NCBI GenBank assembly: GCA_030652715.1
Contig: JAUSQB010000400.1
Span: 1 to 9,538 of the forward strand
Direction of reading: 5' to 3'
Length of the DNA: 9,538 nt
Origin: Rugosibacter sp.
Lineage (GTDB): Bacteria > Pseudomonadota > Gammaproteobacteria > Burkholderiales > Rhodocyclaceae
Below, one piece after another: positions 1 to 7,662 of the stretch. The notes beneath the pieces are model-generated. The model was given only the letters and a program-made list of their open reading frames with translations. It was not told the DNA's origin and did not search any database. The position numbers were made by a program, and so were the translations under genes. Each line of letters begins with the position of its first letter. The first letter of the stretch is position 1.

Positions 1-271
1 CCGACCAGCTGGCCTCGCTGAAATCTCCTGCACTATCGCCGCATCCCAAAAGATCGATTTGCAGCACCGCATAACCCTGCGCCGCCAGCGCCCGCGATTG
101 CAAGGCCACCATGTGCCGCGAAAAATTCATTTCTTCGGCAAACGGATGGATGTAAACAACTGCACCGCGCAAAGCTGCGCCCGGCACTGGCGAGTGATAA
201 AGACAAAAACGCGAACGCCCGCTAACGGAAAGAAAAAAAGGCTGCGCTGTCACAGCGGCTGTCACCGGCAT
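1..271 (-). CDS. Exosortase A system-associated hydrolase 2 (alpha/beta hydrolase), N-terminal part
   Basis: I found this by translating the minus strand; the gene starts at the ATG at 271-269 and runs off the left edge of the window, so only about 90 N-terminal residues are visible. They contain the block IHPFAEEMNFSRHM, then LAAQGYAVLQIDLLGCGDSAGDF, which I recognise as typical of the type-2 hydrolase of exosortase A loci (alpha/beta hydrolase fold; the HPF segment lies near the oxyanion region and DLLGCGDS follows a core strand). The nucleophile and the rest of the catalytic triad are beyond the window. It follows the carrier protein gene by about 40 bp on the same strand, so co-transcription is likely. 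A purine-rich AAAGG touches the ATG, so the start is not certain; an in-frame GTG lies 24 bases upstream. The family's substrate is unknown; hydrolysis of a carrier-bound or released thioester is inference. Confidence -1.
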   Translation of the reverse strand, partial: MPVTAAVTAQPFFLSVSGRSRFCLYHSPVPGAALRGAVVYIHPFAEEMNFSRHMVALQSRALAAQGYAVLQIDLLGCGDSAGDFSEASWS

Positions 272-313
272 CCTTTGCACACTTTTGGCCAGCACTGTGT
301 CAAAGCCGCACTT

Positions 314-577
314 TTACCGCGACTGCAACAGACCAACTTTATGCCGCACAAAGTCGACGAGCGAGCCCACCGTGGCAAACAGGCGGCCTTCAATTTCATC
401 ATCGGCAACCAGCACGCCAAACCGTTCTTCCAGCCCGGTGACGAGATTAATGATCGTCATCGAATCGAATTCCGGCAACGCGCCCAGCAAGCGCGTCTCC
501 GGCACAAAGGCTAATCCTCTGCCACGCAGGCCGAGGGTTGTATCAAGAAGCATCAGCACTTCTTTTTCAAAATTCAC
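314..577 (-). CDS. Acyl carrier protein, exosortase A system-associated
   Basis: A small acidic protein (87 aa from this start) with the phosphopantetheine attachment motif in the segment LGALPEFDSMTIINLVTGLE; the Ser of DSM (about residue 39) should carry the prosthetic arm. The C-terminal FATVGSLVDFVRHK resembles the last helix of carrier proteins in exosortase A loci. It probably holds an acyl or aminoacyl group made by the AMP-forming ligase encoded on the other strand. I chose the GTG at 577-575 because an AGGA lies seven bases upstream and family members begin shortly before the EVL segment. The alternative is the ATG at 616, which overlaps the ydcF stop as ATGA, has no visible Shine-Dalgarno and would add 13 residues. 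It lies between ydcF and hydrolase 2 in one leftward unit. Function as a carrier is clear; the cargo is unknown. Confidence -1.
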   Translation of the reverse strand: MNFEKEVLMLLDTTLGLRGRGLAFVPETRLLGALPEFDSMTIINLVTGLEERFGVLVADDEIEGRLFATVGSLVDFVRHKVGLLQSR

Positions 578-612
578 GTGATTTTCCTGAAGATAAATGG
601 GATACGGCGAAC

Positions 613-1455
613 TCATTGTGCTTGATTATACGTAGGGGTAGGGCGCGCATCATCAACCCGTTCAGACACAACCAATGGCAACATCCCTCGCACCGATTGC
701 GCCAGAAGCCCTAGCCATTCGTGCAGGGAATACCACCCGGCATAGGCTGCGCTCGCGCCCGGGGAAAAATCTCCTAGAACGGTATCGCCCTTCCCTTGCG
801 CATAAAAAGCCGTAGGCGCAGGTGTGACTTCAAAACCTTGCGCGGCAAATTCATTGATCGAGCGCCGCATATGCGCAGCATGGGTGACCAGCACGATACG
901 CCGTATGCCGCGAGCTTCTTTTGGCCGCAACATCTGCGCCGAAAAATAGGCATTGCCTTGAGTATCCAGTGAGCGAGCTTCAACCCATTGTGGCCTCACG
1001 CCAAAATCCTCGCGCAAACTTTTCGCCATGGTTATCGCTTCTCCCACCATGCCAACAGGCGCACCACCACTCACCAATACCGGCAAACCGCTTTGCCGCG
1101 CCAAACGCGCGCCATAACGCAGTCGCTCCAAGGTGAGCCGATTCGGTGCGGAATCCCCATATTCCACCGCCTGCAGCCGCTGCCCGCCCCCCAAAATGAT
1201 AATCGCCTGCGCACGCGGCAAGTCAGCCTTCTGTAGCACGGGCACCTGTTCCAAAGGCGCAGACAACAGATCAACCCCGGCAGGTGTCATCAACAGCAAA
1301 CTCAGCAGTACACCACTCCATGCCAGCGTTTTCCCCAGACGCGGATAGCAGCGGTAGAACAATAACCCGCACACAATAAACAATAGCGGCAGCAACGGTG
1401 GCAGCAACACAACCGACAGAAACTTTTTCAAAAAAAAGGGAACACCGATCGGCAT
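613..1455 (-). CDS. YdcF/ElyC-family DUF218 membrane protein
   Basis: A 280-residue protein with two hydrophobic segments (about residues 7-34 and 43-64) followed by a DUF218 domain. Visible family motifs are AIIILGGGQ (about 84-92), the region SGGAPVGMVGEAITMAKSL (about 129-147) and VLVTHAAHMRRS (about 188-199). The layout (two N-terminal TM helices, then a soluble domain) matches ElyC-type members, which in enterobacteria affect undecaprenyl-phosphate use and envelope integrity; that role is known for the family, not shown here. Its stop overlaps an ATG of the carrier protein frame as ATGA, so it is probably the first gene of the ydcF-ACP-hydrolase unit. Upstream is AAAGGA about 12 bases from the ATG, a long spacing for a ribosome binding site. 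A decayed transposase ends only about 15 bp upstream, so its original promoter may be displaced or lost. No enzymatic reaction can be assigned. Confidence -1.
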   Translation of the reverse strand: MPIGVPFFLKKFLSVVLLPPLLPLLFIVCGLLFYRCYPRLGKTLAWSGVLLSLLLMTPAGVDLLSAPLEQVPVLQKADLPRAQAIIILGGGQRLQAVEYGDSAPNRLTLERLRYGARLARQSGLPVLVSGGAPVGMVGEAITMAKSLREDFGVRPQWVEARSLDTQGNAYFSAQMLRPKEARGIRRIVLVTHAAHMRRSINEFAAQGFEVTPAPTAFYAQGKGDTVLGDFSPGASAAYAGWYSLHEWLGLLAQSVRGMLPLVVSERVDDARPTPTYNQAQ

Positions 1456-1470
1456 AGGAGGCTAATTCCT

Positions 1471-1791
1471 TTAGTTTGTATTGCGCGTGATAGAAAAGCA
1501 TCTGATTATCGCAGTAACCAGGCAGGATATTGTTTGCATCAAGTTTTTCATAACCGATGATTCATCGCGTGGCGTACGCATCTGTTCTATGAGGGATCGT
1601 CCCCAGTTGACAAGGTTGCTCATCGCCCACATGACAAAAACGCGGTTGGCATTGCGGGCAATGCAGTACATGCATAACATCCGCTCCAGCCCCACTGGCG
1701 GGCAACCTGCAACCATTGCCCGCTTTGGAATAATGCGGTCAATCAACGCACAGAATGCCGTCCACGGTATCAGGCTTTCCATCTTTACCAA
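1471..1791 (-). pseudogene. Remnant of IS5-family transposase, N-terminal fragment
   Basis: The 106-residue reading begins KMESLIPWTAFCALIDRIIP and continues with GCPPVGLERMLCMYCI, which matches the usual N-terminus of IS5-family transposases (PW...L.D.I.PK, then GRPPIGLERMLRMY). The next conserved block (W-N-L-S-D and following) is missing. A scrambled GRSLIEQMRTPRDESSVMKNL seems to echo the later D-GR-x-PDE-TT-x-x-FRHLLE block with insertions. Family transposases are about 320-350 residues; the whole catalytic DDE core is absent, so the gene is dead. It lies immediately upstream of ydcF on the same strand. The assignment rests on my recognition of motifs and not on a search. Family placement is fairly likely, the subgroup is not resolved. 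Confidence -1.
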
Positions 1792-1797
1792 AACTCA

Positions 1798-1815
1798 GCC
1801 TTATTCGTAGCTCGC
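1798..1815. repeat. Possible IS5-type terminal inverted repeat remnant
   Basis: Read on the minus strand this stretch is GAGCTACGAATAAGGCTG, close to the GGTGCGAATAAGTC-type ends of some IS5-family elements. It sits a few bases upstream of the transposase remnant start, exactly where the left terminal repeat is expected. No matching right end was seen near 1456-1480, so the element is truncated. The match is by memory and short. Confidence -1.
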
Positions 1816-2042
1816 CCGTGCTTCTCGAATCCCGGCAGTGCCAAGGCCATTTACTTCATCTTGCTTCCTCGTGCAGTCAAATCCATTTTTATGACATTAT
1901 GCTAAAGAAATCGTCCACAGGGTGTGGATACTTATTCAGTGTTTCCTTCAGTATATTTTCTGAGCCGTTCATAGGCTGCCTGGCAAACCTTGTAGTCTGC
2001 CTTGCCTGCTCACCAAGCACGCATAACCATTACACCAGAACA

Positions 2043-2071
2043 CTGAACTGGACAGATAATTCAGCTATCAT
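2043..2071 (+). promoter_or_regulatory. Candidate sigma-70 promoter of ugd
   Basis: CTGAAC (2043-2048) and TATCAT (2066-2071) are separated by 17 bp. The -10 matches the consensus at five of six bases, the -35 at only three. It would give a leader of about 27 bases before the ugd ATG. No strong Shine-Dalgarno precedes that ATG. Confidence -1.
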
Positions 2072-2091
2072 TTGCTCCATTTTGTTATCTG
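2053..2091. repeat. Inverted repeat CAGATAA/TTATCTG bracketing the ugd -10
   Basis: CAGATAA at 2053-2059 is repeated as TTATCTG at 2085-2091, 25 bp apart and on either side of the candidate -10. This arrangement could be a two-site operator or simply chance; seven-base arms are short. Confidence -1.
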
Positions 2092-2104
2092 AACAGACCA
2101 CACC

Positions 2105-3427
2105 ATGAAAATTACCGTGATTGGCTCAGGCTACGTTGGCCTGGTTTCCGGCGCTTGCCTTGCTGAAGTTGGCAACGATGTGCTTTGCCTTGATGTGGAT
2201 GCCCATAAAATCCGCATCCTCAATGAGGGCGGCATCCCCATTTATGAGCCGGGCCTTGAAGCCATGGTCAAGCGCAACAAAGAGGCTGGCCGCCTGCGCT
2301 TCACGACGGATATTCCCGCAGCGGTGGCGCATGGCGATATCCAGTTTATTGCGGTGGGCACACCGCCCGACGAAGACGGCTCGGCTGATCTTCAGTATGT
2401 GCTGGCCGCCGCCCGCAACATCGGAACGCATATGACCGGCTACAAGGTCGTGGTCGACAAATCAACCGTGCCGGTGGGCCCGGCCGACAAAGTGCGCGCG
2501 GCAATTGCCGAAACGCTTGCCGCACGTGGCGCGGTGGTTGACTTCAGCGTCGTCTCCAACCCGGAGTTTTTAAAAGAAGGCGCAGCGATCGACGACTTCA
2601 TGAAGCCGGACCGCATTGTGGTAGGCGTCTCCGATGATAAAGCGGCTGACATGATGCGCCAGCTCTACGCGCCCTTTCAGCGCAACCACGAACGCCTGAT
2701 CGTGATGGATGTGCGCTCGGCCGAACTGACCAAATACGCCGCCAATGCCATGCTCGCCACGCGCATCAGCTTCATGAATGAGCTGGCGAATCTGGCAGAA
2801 AAACTCGGCGCGGATATCGAACTGGTGCGTCAGGGTATCGGCTCAGACCCGCGCATCGGTTATCACTTTCTCTACCCCGGCTGCGGTTATGGCGGCTCGT
2901 GTTTTCCCAAGGATGTGCAAGCGCTGGTGCGCACCGCGCATGCGGCCGGGCAAGACCTCAAGGTGCTGCAAGCGGTGGAAGACGCCAACGAAGTGCAAAA
3001 GCACGTGCTGGCGAAAAAAATTGTTGCGCATTTTGGTGAAGACCTCTCCGGCAAAAAAATTGCTTTGTGGGGGCTTGCCTTCAAGCCGAATACCGACGAC
3101 ATGCGCGAAGCACCGAGCCGTGCCCTCATCGAGGAATTATTCAAGCGCGGTGCCACGGTGCGCGCCTATGACCCCGTTGCCATACACGAAACCCAGCGCA
3201 TTTACGGCACCGAGCCGCGCCTTGAATATGCCCAGAACCCCATGGATGCGCTCGAAGGCGCAGACATGCTGGCGATCGTAACGGAATGGAAAGAATTTCG
3301 CGCACCGGATTTTGCCGCCATCAAGGCCAGGCTCAAAACACCGGTGATCTTCGATGGCCGCAATCTTTATGAACCAGCGCATGTCCGCGCAGCGGGGCTC
3401 GAATACTTTGCTATCGGGCGGCACTAG
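2105..3427 (+). CDS. ugd: UDP-glucose 6-dehydrogenase
   Basis: Oxidises UDP-glucose to UDP-glucuronate with two NAD+, giving the acidic sugar precursor for EPS; cytoplasmic. The 440 residues match the usual family length. The N-terminal Rossmann fold opens with [12 protein letters not shown] (GxGYVG at residues 7-12), [12 protein letters not shown] and [10 protein letters not shown] follow, then [15 protein letters not shown]. The catalytic cysteine is C266 in [10 protein letters not shown], and the C-terminal UDP-binding domain has [19 protein letters not shown]. All expected motifs are present, so it should be active. It is the first gene of a rightward run: the next ORF begins 39 bp downstream. 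A candidate promoter lies just upstream, while the ribosome binding site is weak. The related UDP-mannose/GDP-mannose dehydrogenases share the fold, but the motif set fits Ugd/TuaD best. Confidence -1.
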   Translation: MKITVIGSGYVGLVSGACLAEVGNDVLCLDVDAHKIRILNEGGIPIYEPGLEAMVKRNKEAGRLRFTTDIPAAVAHGDIQFIAVGTPPDEDGSADLQYVLAAARNIGTHMTGYKVVVDKSTVPVGPADKVRAAIAETLAARGAVVDFSVVSNPEFLKEGAAIDDFMKPDRIVVGVSDDKAADMMRQLYAPFQRNHERLIVMDVRSAELTKYAANAMLATRISFMNELANLAEKLGADIELVRQGIGSDPRIGYHFLYPGCGYGGSCFPKDVQALVRTAHAAGQDLKVLQAVEDANEVQKHVLAKKIVAHFGEDLSGKKIALWGLAFKPNTDDMREAPSRALIEELFKRGATVRAYDPVAIHETQRIYGTEPRLEYAQNPMDALEGADMLAIVTEWKEFRAPDFAAIKARLKTPVIFDGRNLYEPAHVRAAGLEYFAIGRH

Positions 3428-3466
3428 CCACGGCCACGGGAACGCTGCGCGGACAACCGGCAGATC

Positions 3467-4552
3467 ATGATTGTCCAACGTTCTGGAGACTTCGCCGCAT
3501 TTCGTGCGAAATCTGCACAGCAGATAGACGATCATGGCGCATTTTTTCAAACCGCTGACTGGTTTGAACTACTCGCGCAACACGGGCTGCCCACAGGCAC
3601 GCACCTTCAATGGCTGATGGTCACCAACGATGGCTCGCCCATCCTCTGCTTACCGCTGATTCAAGAATCTGGCAGGCTCTCCAGCCTGAGCAATTTTTAC
3701 ACGCCACTGTATGCGCCCCTGTTGTTGCACGACGGTTTGACCGCATCCGATTGGCCGATGGATTCGCTGCCAGCACGTGCGCTGAGCGCGATCGCTCGTT
3801 TTTTGCGCCGTCATAAACCATGCCCGGCCGTCATTCAGCTGCAACCGCTCGACACCACCGGCGCTTTTTATCCTGCCATGCGTAGCGCGCTCACCACCGC
3901 CGGTTATGCAGTCGACCACTATTTTTGTTTTGGCAATTGGAGCCTGCCCTGCACCGGCCTTTCCTTTGCCGATTATTTTGCGCAACGCCCTTCGGCTTTA
4001 CAAAACACGGTGCACCGCGCACGCAAAAAACTTGATCGGGCGAGCGCATGGAAAATCGACATTCATTCTCAGCCAGGAGATTCTCTCGACGCAGCAATTA
4101 ACGCTTTTGAAACTATCTATCAGCGCAGTTGGAAGCCCGCTGAAGCCTTCCCTGATTTTGTGCGCAGGCTATGTGTTCTGGCAGCACAAAAGGGCAAACT
4201 GCGGCTGGGCGTTCTGTCACTGAATGGTGTTGCCATCGCCAGCCAGATCTGGCTGGTGGATCAAGGCAAGGCTTATATTTTCAAACTCGCTTATGACCCC
4301 GATGCCGCGCGCTTTTCGCCCGGCTCACTGCTCACCGCAGCCTTGATGGAACACGTGCTGGATTATGACACTGTTGATGAAATTGACTACCTGAGTGGCG
4401 ATGACGCCTACAAGCAAGACTGGATGAGCCATCGCCGCGAGCGGCATGGGCTGATTGCCTTTGATCTCAGGACACCACGTGGCTTGTTGGCCGCAACCCG
4501 CCATTTCAGCGGGAAAAAATTCCGCGCATGGAAAGCTGACAGAACCCTATGA
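3467..4552 (+). CDS. GNAT/FemAB-like acyltransferase (Acetyltransf_6 type)
   Basis: A 361-residue soluble protein with no signal peptide. The N-terminal half (FFQTADWFELLAQHG, then LPLIQESGRLSSLSNFYTPLY) and the C-terminal GNAT-like half (about residues 160-330, with NTVHRARKKL, GVAIASQIWLV, AYIFKLAYD, FSPGSLLTAALMEHV and VDEIDYLSGDDAYKQDW) fit the CelD/BcsL-like GNAT group common in polysaccharide loci. Such proteins move an acyl or aminoacyl group from a CoA or other carrier to an amine or sugar; the donor and acceptor here are unknown. Its stop overlaps the ATG of the acyl-CoA ligase (ATGA), which suggests translational coupling and a joint pathway. The start ATG has a weak ribosome binding site. 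It is not the longer FemAB protein typical of XrtA loci as far as I can tell, but I cannot exclude a relationship. Confidence -1.
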   Translation: MIVQRSGDFAAFRAKSAQQIDDHGAFFQTADWFELLAQHGLPTGTHLQWLMVTNDGSPILCLPLIQESGRLSSLSNFYTPLYAPLLLHDGLTASDWPMDSLPARALSAIARFLRRHKPCPAVIQLQPLDTTGAFYPAMRSALTTAGYAVDHYFCFGNWSLPCTGLSFADYFAQRPSALQNTVHRARKKLDRASAWKIDIHSQPGDSLDAAINAFETIYQRSWKPAEAFPDFVRRLCVLAAQKGKLRLGVLSLNGVAIASQIWLVDQGKAYIFKLAYDPDAARFSPGSLLTAALMEHVLDYDTVDEIDYLSGDDAYKQDWMSHRRERHGLIAFDLRTPRGLLAATRHFSGKKFRAWKADRTL

Positions 4553-6174
4553 CCTCCCGCACGACCACCGGCATAGCCAACATGCTGTTACCCGAACTCA
4601 TTCGCAACGCCGCAGAGCGCACGCCGCAGGCTCTAGCATTAATCGATGACACACAAAAATTCACCTATGCCGAACTATGGCAGCAAACCGTGCAGTGTAC
4701 GCAAGCACTCGCAACGCTGGGCTTGATGCCCGGCGAGCGCGTTGCGGTGTATCTCGAAAAACGGCTGGAAACCGTGGTTGCCTGCTTTGGCACAGCGCAT
4801 GCTGGCGGCCTCTTCGTGCCGGTAAACCCGATACTGCGCGCGGAACAAGTCAGCCATATTCTGAACGATTGTGCGGTCGCGGTACTCATCACCTCCGCCG
4901 CGCGCCTGGCTTCTCTTGAGTCGGTGCTGGCGAATTGCCCGGCGCTGCACCACATCGTGCTGGTGGACGACTTATCGACTGGCCCTGATCATCACCGATG
5001 GTCAGAACTCATGACTCATGCATCCGGCACCGTATTGCCAGAGCCGACTTATTCGACCATACCGAAAAACGCCGATACCGACGCGGCAGCAATTTTCTAT
5101 ACATCGGGCAGCACCGGCAAACCCAAAGGCGTGGTGATCTCGCACCGTAATTTCGTGATCGGCGCGCAAAGTGTCGCGCACTATCTGGATAATCGCCCGG
5201 ACGATCGCCTGCTCGCTGCCTTGCCCTTGTCGTTCGATGCCGGATTCAGTCAGCTCACCACCGCCTTTCATGTCGGTGCCTGCGTGGTGCTGCACAACTA
5301 TGTGCTGCCGCGTGATCTGCTGCGTGCCTTGCTTGACGAGCGCATCACGGGTCTGACCGCCGTGCCGCCGCTGTACATCCAGCTCGCGCGCTGCGACTGG
5401 CCTGCGGGGTGCGCTGCTGCCCTGCGCTATTTCGCCACTACCGGCGGGCGCATGCCGGGCGAGACCCTGGCGCGCCTGCGCGAAAAAGCACCGCATGCCA
5501 AACCTTTCCTGATGTATGGCTTGACCGAAGCCTTTCGCTCAACTTGCCTGCCACCTGAAGAAGTGGACCGGCGGCCTGATTCCATCGGCCGAGCCATTCC
5601 CCATGCCGAGGTGCTGGTGCTGCGCAGCGACGGCGCGCTGTGTGATGACAACGAACCCGGCGAGCTCGTGCATCGCGGCCCGCTTGTCACTCTGGGTTAC
5701 TGGAACAACCCGGAAGCCACCGCCGAGCGTTTCAAGCCCTTGCCCCCGCACCTTGAGCCAACGGCGGCCGAACGCGCCGTCTATTCAGGCGACACCGTGC
5801 GACGTGACGCCGAGGGATTTTTATACTTTGTCGGGCGGCGGGATGACATGATCAAAACCTCGGGCTATCGCGTAAGCCCTACCGAAATTGAAGAAGTGCT
5901 CTATGCCAATGAGCTAGTCGCCGAGTGCGCCGCCTTTGGCGTGCCACATGACACTTTGGGCGAAGCGATTCATCTCGTTGTCACTCTCGTTACAGGTGCC
6001 ACCAGCGAAACCGCGTCGGCCGCATTGCTCGCCATATGTCGCCAGCATTTACCCGCTTACATGGTGCCGACTACCATCACTATTTATCCCGGCCCGCTGC
6101 CGCGCAATGCCAATGGCAAGATTGACCGGCGTACACTGGCCGCTAACTTAGCCCCTGCCCGGCAGAAAATTTAA
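4549..6174 (+). CDS. Acyl-CoA ligase (AMP-forming), exosortase A system-associated
   Basis: A 541-residue ANL-superfamily enzyme that should activate a carboxylate with ATP to an acyl-adenylate and pass it to CoA or to the pantetheine of a carrier protein. The phosphate-binding loop FYTSGSTGKPKG is at about 183-194, the A5 motif is YGLTEAFRSTCLP, the A7-A8 part is YSGDTVRRDAEGFLYFVGRRDDMIKTSGYRV, and the C-terminal catalytic lysine is K524 in PRNANGKIDRR. The sequence from MLLPELIRNAAERTPQALAL onward is what I recall for the ligase of XrtA loci. The first 11 residues may be extra: M12 is an alternative start that fits the family better, but the listed ATG gives an ATGA overlap with the preceding gene. 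It lies four bases before the decarboxylase gene, so the two are almost surely co-translated. Substrate unknown; an amino acid or a short acid is plausible given the next gene. Confidence -1.
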   Translation: MTSRTTTGIANMLLPELIRNAAERTPQALALIDDTQKFTYAELWQQTVQCTQALATLGLMPGERVAVYLEKRLETVVACFGTAHAGGLFVPVNPILRAEQVSHILNDCAVAVLITSAARLASLESVLANCPALHHIVLVDDLSTGPDHHRWSELMTHASGTVLPEPTYSTIPKNADTDAAAIFYTSGSTGKPKGVVISHRNFVIGAQSVAHYLDNRPDDRLLAALPLSFDAGFSQLTTAFHVGACVVLHNYVLPRDLLRALLDERITGLTAVPPLYIQLARCDWPAGCAAALRYFATTGGRMPGETLARLREKAPHAKPFLMYGLTEAFRSTCLPPEEVDRRPDSIGRAIPHAEVLVLRSDGALCDDNEPGELVHRGPLVTLGYWNNPEATAERFKPLPPHLEPTAAERAVYSGDTVRRDAEGFLYFVGRRDDMIKTSGYRVSPTEIEEVLYANELVAECAAFGVPHDTLGEAIHLVVTLVTGATSETASAALLAICRQHLPAYMVPTTITIYPGPLPRNANGKIDRRTLAANLAPARQKI

Positions 6175-6178
6175 CCCC

Positions 6179-7411
6179 ATGACCATCCTGTCTTTTCCTC
6201 ACGATGCGTACACCTTCGGTGGCCGACCGATTGCCCAATTAGCCGCTGAACATGGCACGCCGCTTTATGCCTTTGACAGCCAGCGCATCACGCAGCGCAT
6301 TGCCGATTTGCGCGCCGCGCTGCCGCAATCCATGGGCATTCATTACGCCATCAAGGCCAATCCCTTCCTGCCTTTGGTGCGCTTGATCGCCGGGCTGGTT
6401 GATGGCGTCGATATTGCCTCGGCAGGTGAGCTTGATCTGGCGCTTAAAGCCGGCATCGTACCCGAGCGCGTGAGCTTTGCCGGACCGGGAAAACGCGATA
6501 GCGAGCTGGCGCAAGCGGTGGCGGCCAAGGTGTTGATCAATGCCGAATCCGCAGGGGAACTGCTACGCCTGGCAGCGATTGCACAACGCCAGGGGTGCCA
6601 GGCGCGTGTTGCGCTGAGAGTGAACCCGGCGTTTGAACTCAAAGGCTCGGGCATGCGCATGGGCGGCGGGCCGCGGCCGTTTGGCATTGACGAAGAAATG
6701 ATTCCCGAGCTTCTGGCTAGCTGGTCGCGCTTTGGCAACCACTTGGCATTTGAAGGCTTGCATATTTTTTCCGGCTCGCAAAATCTGAATGGCGAAGCGA
6801 TTGCCGCAGCACAACGCGCGAGCTATCAACTGGCTTTAAAGCTAGCGGCGGATGCTCCGGCACCGATCAGAACGCTCAATCTTGGCGGCGGCTTTGGCAT
6901 CCCTTATTTCCCCCACGAATCGGCTCTTGATCTGACCCCGATCATTGCGGCATTAAACGAGATCGCGTTGGACGCCGCACAGCGGTTGCCGCAGGCGAAA
7001 CTGCATCTGGAACTCGGTCGTTATCTGGTCGGCGAAGCGGGGATTTATGTCACGCGCATCATCGATAAAAAAATCTCACGCGGCCATACCTATCTTGTTA
7101 CCGATGGCGGGTTGAATCATCATCTGGCCGCCAGCGGCAATTTTGGCCAGGTGATCCGCCGCAACTATCCCGTGGCGATCGTTCCCGCGCACGATGTAGA
7201 AAAAGTCGGCTCCAGTGATACGGCAAACACCGAGCGCGTGAGCGTCGTCGGCCCGCTATGCACCCCGCTGGATCTGCTAGCCGATAACGTTGCCCTGCCC
7301 CACGCAATGCCGGGTGATCTGTTCGTTATTTTTCAGTCCGGAGCCTATGGCGCCAGCGCCAGCCCGCAAGACTTTCTCTCGCATCCGGCCGTGCTCGAAA
7401 TGCTGATATAA
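6179..7411 (+). CDS. PLP-dependent decarboxylase, exosortase A system-associated
   Basis: A 410-residue fold-type-III (alanine racemase/DapDC-like) enzyme related to diaminopimelate and ornithine decarboxylases. The Schiff-base lysine is K59 in HYAIKANPFLPL. The strand-helix motif LNLGGGFGIPYF (about 233-244) binds the PLP phosphate, LELGRYLVGEAG and VGPLCTPLDLLA follow, with C361 the expected active-site cysteine supplied across the dimer, and SGAYGASASPQDFLSHP closes the active site. All core residues are present. XrtA-locus decarboxylases of this kind sit beside the AMP ligase and a carrier protein, so the substrate may be free or carrier-bound; this is not known. The start is the ATG four bases after the ligase stop. 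It ends the rightward unit: no gene follows for 274 bp. A plain LysA is less likely because of this gene context, not because of a missing motif. Confidence -1.
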   Translation: MTILSFPHDAYTFGGRPIAQLAAEHGTPLYAFDSQRITQRIADLRAALPQSMGIHYAIKANPFLPLVRLIAGLVDGVDIASAGELDLALKAGIVPERVSFAGPGKRDSELAQAVAAKVLINAESAGELLRLAAIAQRQGCQARVALRVNPAFELKGSGMRMGGGPRPFGIDEEMIPELLASWSRFGNHLAFEGLHIFSGSQNLNGEAIAAAQRASYQLALKLAADAPAPIRTLNLGGGFGIPYFPHESALDLTPIIAALNEIALDAAQRLPQAKLHLELGRYLVGEAGIYVTRIIDKKISRGHTYLVTDGGLNHHLAASGNFGQVIRRNYPVAIVPAHDVEKVGSSDTANTERVSVVGPLCTPLDLLADNVALPHAMPGDLFVIFQSGAYGASASPQDFLSHPAVLEMLI

Positions 7412-7508
7412 AAATCTTTTTCGACCACCAATCTCACTTTGATGGCGTATGAAGCTGTTGACGAGTCAATGGCTTCGCTCTTGCTGGCTCTTCGTCTCCA
7501 GACGCGAA

Positions 7509-7549
7509 CCTTGGACAGTTCACCAAGGACTGTCAGCCCCCCCTTTTTT
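7509..7549 (+). terminator. Mutually exclusive hairpins with a T run, possible terminator
   Basis: Two stems share a base: CCTTGG (7509-7514) with CCAAGG (7523-7528), and GACAGT (7514-7519) with ACTGTC (7529-7534). The second is followed by AG, seven C and six T (7544-7549). Placed after the decarboxylase, it could end the rightward transcript, but the C run between stem and T tract is not canonical. Confidence -1.
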
Positions 7550-7641
7550 ACCGAACTGCTCCACTCGCAGCGCCTGTAACTCATCCTGCCTGTGGGCCAA
7601 CAGACGCCAAGGAACACACTCCCTCCCTTACCCCGGCTCCC

Positions 7642-7662
7642 ATGCTAGCATTGCATTGTACA
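7642..7662. promoter_or_regulatory. Candidate autoregulatory operator of the toxin-antitoxin pair
   Basis: ATGCTAGCAT (7642-7651) is a perfect 10-bp palindrome and TGTACA (7657-7662) a 6-bp one, centres 13 bp apart, ending about 23 bases before the antitoxin ATG. RHH antitoxins usually bind such paired sites over their own promoter. The first palindrome overlaps a TGn-TAGCAT extended -10-like element. No binding evidence. Confidence -1.

Larger units (their letters stand above)
1816..2104. other. Intergenic region between the divergent units
   Basis: About 290 bp between the IS remnant and ugd with no convincing gene; the open frame covering it on the plus strand has no family signature and runs into the ugd start. 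It is more AT-rich than its surroundings. It holds a short inverted repeat at 1914-1928 (TCCACA-GGG-TGTGGA), a candidate ugd promoter and a 7-bp inverted repeat around that promoter, listed separately. It may also contain the displaced promoter of the leftward ydcF unit, but I could not point to one. Confidence -1.

Noticed and set aside
59..514. 151-residue plus-strand open frame with many Arg/His residues
   Set aside because: It lies antisense to the hydrolase and carrier protein genes, whose frames carry clear family motifs; composition is that of a shadow frame.
1914..1929. TCCACA-GGG-TGTGGA with DnaA-box-like arms, possible replication origin element
   Set aside because: Only one imperfect pair, no cluster of boxes, no AT-rich unwinding region with repeats and no replication gene nearby.
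1755..2108. 117-residue plus-strand open frame before ugd
   Set aside because: It covers the IS end and non-coding DNA, shows no family motif, and has a Cys/Ser-rich composition typical of chance frames.
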